Positions 32,601 through 34,977 of a stretch of 34,977 nt of DNA are shown piece by piece. The position numbers were made by a program, and so were the translations under genes. The notes below the pieces were generated by a model. It saw only the letters and a program-made list of their open reading frames with translations. It had not been told where the DNA came from and made no database searches. Within the stretch, counting starts at the first letter, position 1; each line of letters opens with the position of its first letter. Where the stretch lies: positions 1-34,977 of the forward strand of contig JAWQRN010000183.1 in assembly GCA_033557685.1 (NCBI GenBank), given 5' to 3'. Origin of the DNA: Sperchopsis tessellata (Eukaryota; Arthropoda; Insecta; Coleoptera; Hydrophilidae).

Positions 32601-33675
32601 CAAATTTGGGTAAAGGGTATTGATGATACCTACTACAATGTAAAATATATCGTTAACGTATATTGCCAAGAACTTTGTAGATTCAACGTGGATTCTATCT
32701 ATACTAAAGGGACGTCTAATACCCCCCCCCCTTTAAAATTACCTTAAGAGGTCAATTTCTTGACCGGCTATTGGTCGACCTGGTGGCACAGGTTAGTTTG
32801 TGTTGTTGCTTTAGCACTAGCAAATATAGATTATAATTTCTTGTTTTGTAAGTCGCTAATTATTGTGCTATCTTTCAGCTTGAAAATGATCTAGTATGGT
32901 CGAAACCGGTCGCTGCATAATATAAAATATAAGTTTGTGGAATGAAAACATTTTTAATTTAAAAAATGAAAATGATCAACAAAACATCAAATTTTCTTAA
33001 TTTTAATTTTTCTAATTTTTTTAAGTCAATTCACTTTCTCGCTGTGGCTTTAGTACGTGAACAAATGATAACCATAATTAGGTACTTGCGTTACATATTA
33101 TTAATAGAATAATTTTTTCCAATTATTGGATAAAAATGAATATGCATATTATGTAAATATCGCTCCTAAATATTATACAACATAATATTTAAGTATTTAC
33201 CGCTTGGGACTCAAATATAAAGTAATTCCAGATTAACCTGCGATCCCCTATGTCCCAGAATTAAATGTGACATTGGGTATTCTGTAGGTATATGGAATTA
33301 TACATATAAGTACTGCAATTTACCCCTTGCATTTTCCCTTGTTATCATAAGAGCATCCAAATAATCTGCAATAAATGTATATAGATTTTCAGGTTGACTT
33401 CGTAGTACCTACAAACATAATTTAATTATGAATTCTATTGTTTCGGCTGCCAAAAAAATTGCTGAAACCACCACTAAAAATTAGGACTAAATTAGTAGTT
33501 ACAAGTAATACCATAATATGGTACAAGAAAAAACAATGTCGTACTAATACAGAATACAGTGGAATTTGTATATAATTATGTTTACCTCTCGGGATATATC
33601 ACTCATCAGTTCTCTTAAACCATCAGGAACCGCATATATATACTTCGCACAGTGCCTTTGTAGAAGCACATCCAT
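11520..33675 (-). CDS. RIIa/IQ-motif scaffold protein (CABYR/SP17-like), multi-exon
   Basis: The ATG is at 33675 and exons run leftwards: 33675-33586, 33408-33324, 26882-26721, 24945-24459, 24045-23803, then small phase-1 exons at 23451-23398, 22689-22660, (20543-20514), 19343-19248, (19010-18934), 16810-16775, 16718-16671, (15499-15447), 11721-11668 and the terminal exon 11608-11520. The N terminus (residues ~15-57) is an RIIa dimerisation/docking fold of the kind found in PKA RII and in the sperm proteins SP17, CABYR and ROPN1. Three IQ-like helices suggest calmodulin binding. An acidic tract and a Pro/Glu/Thr-rich tail follow. The likely place is the sperm flagellum or cilium, by family. 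I do not recognise an exact orthologue. The exon 4 to exon 5 junction does not keep phase without an extra microexon, so one point of the model is unresolved. Confidence 0.72.
11668..11721 (-). CDS. Cassette exon h
   Basis: 54 nt between TTTCGTTAG and G|GTAAAA. It encodes VPPTEDALPTSGDETDRTG in phase 1-1. It is the last cassette before the terminal exon, 59 bp away. Confidence 0.7.
12095..12540 (+). repeat. Left terminal inverted repeat
   Basis: It aligns to the reverse complement of ~13975-14420 over its whole length with scattered substitutions and small gaps. Shared landmarks are GTACCTAA/GTAGAAACAAG, GCGAGAGAACG, CATTCGTCTGAAAAAAAATG, the tRNA-like block, and TATACGAGAAATATATTA near the inner end. 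Confidence 0.85.
12233..12305 (+). other. tRNA-like block in left inverted repeat
   Basis: The A-box-like TGGTTCGGTTGGTAGCG is followed about 30 nt later by the B-box-like GGATTGAATCTCGCC. The spacing is that of a tRNA gene, and the anticodon loop position reads TTTGTAA. The 5' and 3' acceptor halves do not pair, so it is tRNA-derived or tRNA-mimicking, not a functional tRNA. Confidence 0.6.
12870..13834 (+). pseudogene. Broken DDE transposase of the TIR element
   Basis: Fragments in order: MESILDSSLKSDEEQK at 12870 (stop after KKFC), a shifted frame LLNEEFAKLLLKGAVVYMDK, and the acidic frame 13063-13260. Then comes VVNIAKQHPNWNLKNFQKK, which looks like a helix-turn-helix segment. From 13343 to 13834 a single frame with two internal stops reads INSLEGQTNP, then VIPPKCTPI-stop-QPCDVYFYRQ. 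The last motif (PP-x-T/C-T-x-x-x-QP-x-D) is the region of the third catalytic residue in Tc1/mariner/pogo-type transposases. Most of the catalytic core between helix-turn-helix and this part is deleted. Confidence 0.65.
13975..14420 (-). repeat. Right terminal inverted repeat
   Basis: Partner of 12095-12540. It keeps the tRNA-like block in better condition (B box GGTTCGAATCT). The outer end is GTGTAGTAC...GATTTTTTT on the minus strand. Confidence 0.85.
14215..14285 (-). other. tRNA-like block in right inverted repeat
   Basis: On the minus strand, the A-box TGGCTCGGTTGGTAGCG and a B-box GGTTCGAATCTCGCC match the Pol III internal promoter consensus nearly perfectly. The acceptor stem is again unpaired. 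Both blocks point inward into the transposon. Confidence 0.65.
14421..15049. other. Intron sequence, nothing recognised
   Basis: AT-rich. The minus-strand frame at 14779-15024 is hydrophobic and without a family motif. Confidence 0.4.
15050..15310 (+). mobile_element. Short LINE reverse-transcriptase scrap
   Basis: In one broken frame it reads RVPQGSM, CPFSINNNDV, then LFAAS. This follows the RT pattern G-V-P-Q-G-S-x-L-G-P-x-L-F-x-x-x-I-N-D-V...L-F-A-D-D, with the catalytic DD replaced. It is about 250 bp, with stops inside, in antisense to the RIIa gene. Confidence 0.5.
15447..15499 (-). pseudogene. Duplicate of the terminal exon (alternative or decayed)
   Basis: After CTGTCCAG the sequence reads EGTTVTDTITIIAEITE and a TAA at 15447. 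The first 18 nt, AAGGAACAACTGT-ACAGA, and the later ACTGGTGAAA are shared with the true terminal exon at 11608. The copy has an early stop caused by a small deletion relative to that exon. It could serve as an alternative last exon or be a dead duplicate. Confidence 0.6.
15500..16670. other. Intron sequence, nothing recognised
   Basis: AT-rich intron of the RIIa gene. The open frame 16134-16346 has no recognisable motif. Confidence 0.4.
16671..16718 (-). CDS. Cassette exon g
   Basis: 48 nt between ATTTCAG and G|GTGAGA encode DPPEETAPEAASGEPVG in phase 1-1. It lies only 56 bp downstream of exon f, a very short intron. Confidence 0.7.
16775..16810 (-). CDS. Cassette exon f
   Basis: 36 nt between CTTATTAG and G|GTAAGT encode APLAESSPPPEIG in phase 1-1. 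It is a paralogue of the first half of the exon at 18934-19010. Confidence 0.66.
16951..17118. repeat. Inverted pair of family 1 hammerhead-like repeats
   Basis: The arm 16951-17035 on the minus strand and the arm 17050-17118 on the plus strand are copies of the repeat at 38-130. Together they form a fold-back with a ~14 bp spacer. Both carry TTGATAA at the core. The minus arm has AAAA instead of GAAA and GAC instead of GUC. The plus arm keeps GAAA but has a poor stem II. Confidence 0.7.
17119..17654. other. Intron, nothing recognised (possible hAT 5' region)
   Basis: It sits directly upstream of the hAT coding relic, but I cannot find hAT-type short inverted ends or an 8-bp duplication. Confidence 0.35.
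17655..18770 (+). pseudogene. hAT transposase relic (GTF2IRD2/ZBED-like)
   Basis: MSEPKKAKSK opens at 17655. Then, in shifting frames, come QNLFLKPNEQSKATTIVSF, VMRRIEKMSQNVNEQFLKDI followed by HQCVSFSLQLD, the stretch V-x-E-T-V-Q-L-L-V-F-I, and KEELLGMISLEEKT. Near 18615-18680, SRYLCESVFSYFKMIKSKN matches the C-terminal hAT dimerisation region. Order and motifs are those of hAT transposases of the GTF2IRD2/ZBED group. Frameshifts and stops make it inactive. It lies in an intron of the RIIa gene, opposite in direction. Confidence 0.75.
18934..19010 (-). CDS. Cassette/alternative terminal exon e
   Basis: After TTTTACCAG, phase 1 gives DIKQSPPAESTPAPKEKTEK, then KVLVP and a stop at 18934. A weak internal donor AAA|GTATTA exists but would leave phase 0. 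I therefore favour an alternative last exon with a basic end. The first half is homologous to the 16775-16810 exon (CACCAC-TGC-GAATC...TCC..CACCT shared), pointing to exon duplication. Confidence 0.55.
19248..19343 (-). CDS. Cassette exon d (largest of the array)
   Basis: 96 nt between TTTTTCTAG and G|GTATGT. It encodes ETQILSRPSAENIPQ, VEGPPPEEATQESSSPDG. Phase 1-1 with strong sites on both sides. Proline runs and Ser/Thr/Glu suggest an unstructured tail, possibly phosphorylated. Confidence 0.72.
19344..19789. other. Intron, nothing recognised
   Basis: AT-rich intron between cassette exon d and the mariner-like relic. Confidence 0.4.
19790..20340 (-). pseudogene. Mariner-like transposase relic
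   Basis: Minus strand, from about 20320 to 19790. LFSDE is followed after frameshifts by LRYWSIHNVHL. Then LNFNREIWFQQDGCLAHN, GRIVYDFLEFAFEDH and PAHSPDLAPNDFF follow in one frame interrupted by a stop, and the tail ends LASNEGLFEHFFNQ. The three motifs (FSDE, FQQDG, SPDLAPNDFF) correspond to the catalytic carboxylates of the IS630-Tc1-mariner fold. Terminal repeats were not located. Confidence 0.75.
20514..20543 (-). pseudogene. Cassette exon c with broken donor
   Basis: After acceptor AATGTAG the 30 nt read GPTDESGATT plus G, in the same phase and with the same length as exon b. The donor position has ATATGT where its neighbours have GTATGT or similar. This looks like a paralogous cassette that has lost its donor, unless an AT donor is used. 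Confidence 0.5.
20665..20755 (-). repeat. Repeat arm, inverted partner at 22421-22500
   Basis: On the minus strand TGACGTC, AATGACAGAAA, GGTGTCCACT-CAATTTC-GCTTGTT and CTATATTTTTC match the plus strand at 22421-22500 over about 75 bp. It sits beside the degraded cassette exon c. Confidence 0.7.
20756..21209. other. Intron, nothing recognised
   Basis: AT-rich. The frame 21002-21262 on the plus strand is a shadow next to the LINE fragment. Confidence 0.4.
21210..22420 (-). mobile_element. LINE ORF2 fragment (RT to C terminus)
   Basis: On the minus strand, starting near 22400, it reads HQHGFMQRRSTETNLC, then QVDIIYTNFAK with a frame break where the first catalytic Asp block should be. Next comes SQGSILRPLLFLLFIKDLAY, followed by LLFADVLKIYARI. 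FADV stands where FADD is expected. HLNVSKLKAMVFSKTVS and a thumb/C-terminal part down to 21210 follow (PHARTNLL). It is a jockey/CR1-type layout with several frameshifts, and there is no endonuclease. Confidence 0.8.
22421..22500 (+). repeat. Repeat arm, inverted partner of 20665-20755
   Basis: See the partner. The arm abuts the 5' side of the LINE fragment, so the two arms enclose 21210-22420 almost exactly. Confidence 0.7.
22660..22689 (-). CDS. Small phase-1 cassette exon b
   Basis: 30 nt between TCAACAG and G|GTATGT encode GLSEETPATSG. It shares the EET/TS-G flavour of its neighbours. Both splice sites match consensus well. Confidence 0.65.
22690..23397. other. Intron, nothing recognised
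   Basis: AT-rich intron between cassette exons a and b. Confidence 0.4.
23398..23451 (-). CDS. Small phase-1 cassette exon a
   Basis: 54 nt between TTTTTCAG and G|GTACCT. It reads EEIPPEDKPLETIPEGVEG, using the split G codon. Length divisible by three and phase 1-1 allow skipping without frame loss. First of the Pro/Glu-rich array. Confidence 0.7.
23803..24045 (-). CDS. RIIa gene exon 5
   Basis: The acceptor is TTTTCTAG. The exon is open in one frame only: YQVCNELLPNNCVDYF, RQKKSVRINFETVKPHVDF, then an acidic stretch DEFEDEICYEGEGEEGYP and QAGEVAIGG. The donor is GGAG|GCAAGT, a consensus GC donor keeping phase 1. There is no known domain. The composition (acidic with Pro) continues the linker character of exon 4. 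Confidence 0.72.
24116..24123 (-). other. Candidate 8-nt microexon with in-frame stop
   Basis: On the minus strand, CTTACAG|TAGCTAAG|GTATAG has an acceptor and donor around 8 nt. Including it would correct the phase-2 to phase-1 mismatch between exons 4 and 5 exactly. However, the joined codons become GAT-AGC-TAA, a stop. It may be a poison microexon, a nonsense allele, or coincidence. Confidence 0.3.
24459..24945 (-). CDS. RIIa gene exon 4 (acidic tract and two IQ motifs)
   Basis: The acceptor is AATTGTAG and the donor GA|GTAAGT. The exon opens with a Glu/Asp-rich tract (VYGVEEDEEEED), then SRSEEEQFVAEILGEADIEE. IQ motif 2 is AAKIIQGAYRKFKRRQ. A helical spacer comes before IQ motif 3, AATLIKAAYKGYYTRRVMKR, and the exon ends in a second acidic tract. 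IQ helices with basic tails flanked by acidic linkers fit calmodulin-like light-chain binding. The exon ends in phase 2, while exon 5 opens in phase 1. Confidence 0.85.
24946..25319. other. Intron, nothing recognised
   Basis: Start of the intron between exons 3 and 4 as read on the plus strand. A second possible acceptor for exon 4 lies just upstream at about 24974 (TTATTTTAG). Confidence 0.4.
25320..25655 (-). mobile_element. LINE RT fragment
   Basis: On the minus strand IIALFFDLSRVFVIVNHRLL matches the RT block A pattern (x-FFDLSKAFD-x-V-x-H-x-L-L), with the catalytic Asp of the second F-D replaced by Val. After a frame break, traces of PQGSILGPILFS and INYLP follow. About 330 bp, inactive. 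Confidence 0.6.
25656..26720. other. Intron, nothing recognised
   Basis: AT-rich apart from a slightly GC-richer patch at about 26330-26500. No open frame or repeat partner was identified within the window. Confidence 0.4.
26721..26882 (-). CDS. RIIa gene exon 3 (IQ-like motif 1)
   Basis: Phase 1 in and phase 1 out, 162 nt. It encodes ARLVEHITEISITIVELLLR, TGMTREQADDVA, then RIIQNAFRRHIHHK, an IQ-like helix. The left splice site is GCAG|GCATGT, so a GC donor is required to join in frame to 24945. Alternative GT donors a few bases further in (26716 or 26714) do not give phase 1 without extra residues. Confidence 0.75.
27235..28426 (+). pseudogene. LINE ORF1: SAP domain plus probable SGNH-like region
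   Basis: The start reads MSVNILKISNLKVSEIKTEL, KKR. After a frameshift GKKRDLANRLKLTVN completes the SAP signature (L-K-V-x-E-L-K-x-E-L-K-x-R...K-x-D-L-x-x-R-L), a DNA-binding helix pair. From about 27800 the frame reads NPGATLDYVVDNNKKIL, FVVIMA-stop-LNKS, then IITYFPYWHGRP and LNKLIYELNSKIYD. This resembles SGNH hydrolase blocks (VVIMAGTND; ITTxPxR) found in ORF1 of CR1-group elements. The final part 28076-28426 is open and ends in an acidic tail DDVEGDSVF. The SGNH call is inference. Confidence 0.6.
28440..31014 (+). pseudogene. LINE ORF2: APE endonuclease and reverse transcriptase, broken
   Basis: Endonuclease traces: LLNVQGYNEDEQFPLVEDL, RIAHTRGGTAVLAL, IILAGDFNVDYSG (catalytic GDFN) and GFSDHEAVL (catalytic SDH). 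RT traces: PISLLPILSKIIEKLF, MFGDLSNVFDCV joined by deletion to YGFRGVSNNWLRSYL, VPQGSILSPTLFNLFIN, then a deletion removing the YxDD block. TDIEELERITNEDVKTIKNW follows, and a C terminus is open to 31014. At least two deletions and many stops are present. Confidence 0.75.
31605..31790 (-). repeat. Left arm, degraded family 2 hammerhead-like core
   Basis: The minus strand carries CAGC and TTGAAAA like the right arm, and GACC for stem II. GAAA has become GTTA and the sequence after GTC no longer pairs as stem I. It is homologous to the right arm along its full length. Confidence 0.65.
32720..32732 (+). repeat. Poly-C tract
   Basis: A run of 10 C, the only long G/C homopolymer in this AT-rich window, lies just before the right Penelope-like arm. 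Low-complexity; length may be affected by sequencing error. Confidence 0.7.
32770..32955 (+). repeat. Right arm with the best hammerhead-like core (family 2)
   Basis: At 32876-32915: stem I is CAGC (32876-32879) with GCTG (32912-32915). The core is TTGAAAA (32880-32886), with an extra T. Stem II is GATC with GGTC (32888-32891, 32898-32901), then GAAA at 32902-32905, and CCGG within the palindrome ACCGGT, giving a GUC triplet at 32909-32911. All elements of a minimal type I hammerhead are present. Confidence 0.65.
33324..33408 (-). CDS. RIIa gene exon 2 (second RIIa helix)
   Basis: Between acceptor TTTGTAG and donor G|GTAAAT this encodes VLRSQPENLYTFIADYLDAL, then MITRENARG. The pattern E-V-L-R-x-Q-P-x-N-x-x-x-F-x-A-x-Y-x-x-x-L completes the RIIa four-helix-bundle motif begun in exon 1. 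It ends in phase 1, and all later exons except the 24459 boundary use phase 1. Confidence 0.85.
33586..33675 (-). CDS. RIIa gene exon 1 with start codon
   Basis: The ATG at 33675 begins MDVLLQRHCAKYIYAVPDGL, then RELMSDISRE, ending at GAG|GTAAAC. It is 30 codons, phase 0 out. The segment Y-x-V-P-x-G-L-x-x-L-x-x-x-I-S-R-E is the first helix of an RIIa domain (compare I-P-x-G-F-x-x-L-L-E-x-L-T-R-E in SP17/CABYR). No other in-frame ATG lies between, so the start is well supported. Confidence 0.82.
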
Positions 33676-34170
33676 ATTAATGGGTATTTAAATAAAATTA
33701 AATATAAATCTGATGTAAACTGATAATTGACATTTGCTATTGTCAGATTATTGTTTTTATGATAAATCACAATATTCTTGTGAAAGTTTTCATCTATGAG
33801 TATGTGTTACCTTTTTCCTTAGTGAATGATTTTTTATGGCATGTCGAAAGTTAATTTTGAAGACCCTTTTTGGCAGTCCAAAAACTGGAAATGTGTATCT
33901 ATGGCAAATTGAGCAAAAAAAAATTCAAAGGTTAGAATCATCAGATAAATATAGTGATATAAGCATAACTTTTGAAAATTAAGTTTTTCTTTTTTTTTAT
34001 AAAATGTGTGTCATGTAATTATTTTGTTATTAGGTATGGAATATGACATCTCTCCAATTCTCCTTCATTTTCTAGTTTCCAAATGCATGCACTTTCCAGA
34101 GCATTTCCCCTGGGTTTACTGCGTACTTTTTCTTTCTGCCTGAATGTTCTTAAGATGCTGCATTGTGTTT
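33676..34170. other. Upstream region of the RIIa gene, no gene recognised
   Basis: AT-rich sequence before the ATG on the minus strand. It should contain the promoter and 5' UTR, but I cannot mark a start site. Confidence 0.4.
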
Positions 34171-34300
34171 AGCTAGCTCACAAAAACCCGCATCTTTAAG
34201 TAATCTGGTGAGGTTGCTATGGCGATATGCACAGTAGTTCCATCTTGATGAAACATATGTCAGGATTATCCTTGATTTCTAGGTGTACGTTGATCATGAT
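34170..34300 (-). pseudogene. Transposase scrap (Tc1/mariner-like)
   Basis: The minus strand at about 34255-34190 reads MFHQDGTTVHIAIATSPDYL. This follows the F-Q-Q-D-G-A-x-x-H-x-A-x-x-x-x-x-Y-L pattern around the second catalytic Asp of mariner-type transposases. Only about 100 bp can be read. Confidence 0.4.
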
Positions 34301-34977
34301 GCAGAGTACATTGCTGTCTCAGAACAAGTATGACGGCTACTACTTCCTGTCAGATATGTTACTGATTCCCGATCTACTTCCTAACAGTTGTATATAGTAT
34401 TCTATGTGGCGGAGGTTTGCAATTTTGTTGAGAGTTGTGTTGGTTGATAAGACATCAATGGAAAGAATTTCTAATTGGTCATAGGTACATTATATACATA
34501 CACTTTCTAGAACACCCGTTAGAACAAATAAAAAAGTTAGTCACATCACACTGAAAAGTCTTCGGTTAATCCACCTGAAAACAGCAATAGTTTATTGAAT
34601 TTTACAATAAGTAAGTAATGAACTTATGTGTGGTAACCCGATAATTTAAAATACTAGATATTTCATTCACTGTACCCCAGTTATTTATTTAACACTTTTG
34701 TAGGGAACAGCACTTTGAGTAAGGTAAAGACCACGCACCCGGTCCATATTTTCTCGTTTCCCTTAGGGCTTCATGCTAGGAGGTAACTGCACACGGTTTC
34801 CGAAACCATATTGGTTCGCTTCTGTTTATTACCTATGTGATAAGATAAGCTGGCTATATACGGGTTAGAAGTGAATACTTCTCTCGTATCATACCTTAAA
34901 ATTATTATTTGTATAGTCATATCCTAACAAACAGGTGAGGACTGAGCCAATTGGGCCTTCCTACTCCTGAACAAACT
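34301..34977. other. Window end, nothing recognised
   Basis: It contains a palindrome GGTTTCCGAAACC near 34794-34806, and no coding frame with a motif. It may include further repeat sequence. Confidence 0.35.

Larger units (their letters stand above)
31605..32955 (-). mobile_element. Penelope-like relic with inverted arms
   Basis: The arms 31605-31790 (minus) and 32770-32955 (plus) are inverted copies of about 185 bp. Between them, minus strand 32100-31985 reads EYIRQTGRSFNN-stop-YKKHL, SIKYD, close to the GIY-YIG endonuclease pattern Y-I-G-Q-T-G-R-S-F-x-x-R-x-K-E-H of Penelope-like elements. No RT is left. Penelope elements often have complex or inverted terminal repeats, and these may carry hammerhead ribozymes, as both arms seem to here. 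Confidence 0.62.

Noticed and set aside
32228..32747. Two plus-strand frames within the Penelope-like relic
   Set aside because: No motif; the recognisable coding trace in this interval is on the other strand.
34794..34806. GGTTTCCGAAACC as a third hammerhead-like core
   Set aside because: Only a short palindrome containing GAAA; no CUGANGA-like part and no stem I partner nearby.
1..34977. CRISPR array, prokaryotic operon or phage
   Set aside because: Introns with GT-AG sites, MSH2 and eukaryotic transposons show eukaryotic nuclear DNA; no spaced direct repeats seen.

Overview
The window is AT-rich eukaryotic DNA with introns, GT-AG splice sites and many decayed transposable elements. The mismatch-repair protein reads most like an insect MSH2, and the mobile elements (Penelope-like, mariner-like, hAT, piggyBac-like, non-LTR with APE endonuclease) fit an arthropod. 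I cannot name the species.

Layout. (1) Positions 1-130 hold a repeat fragment with a hammerhead-ribozyme-like core. (2) On the + strand, 1979-11383 carries eight coding exons of MSH2 in consistent phase, 886 codons plus stop. The first coding exon, about 28-30 codons, is not resolved. Its introns hold LINE and piggyBac-like fragments. (3) A convergent gene lies on the - strand from 33675 down to 11520. It encodes a cilia/sperm-type scaffold protein with an N-terminal RIIa dimerisation/docking domain, three IQ-like helices and an acidic stretch. Its 3' half is an array of very small exons, all in phase 1-1 and rich in Pro, Glu, Thr and Ser. (4) The introns of this gene are filled with transposon relics: a 2.3 kb DDE transposon with ~445 bp terminal inverted repeats that each contain a tRNA-like sequence (12095-14420), a hAT transposase relic (17655-18760), a mariner-like relic (19790-20340), several LINE fragments, and a 4.1 kb LINE whose ORF1 carries SAP and probable SGNH-hydrolase-like regions (27055-31195). 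A Penelope-like relic with ~185 bp inverted arms (31605-32955) completes the set. (5) 33676-34977 is upstream sequence with one further transposase scrap.

The two host genes run tail to tail, with only 136 bp between their stop codons. No functional link between them is implied.

The most unusual signal is that two unrelated-looking repeat families (at 37-80 and 32876-32915, each with extra copies) fit the minimal type I hammerhead layout: stem I, core, stem II, GAAA, a palindromic stem III and a GUC cleavage triplet. In both families the two core positions that pair with each other (C3 and G8) are changed together to U and A. The exon array of the RIIa gene, its duplicated terminal exon and an 8-nt microexon that restores frame but carries a stop are the next points of interest.
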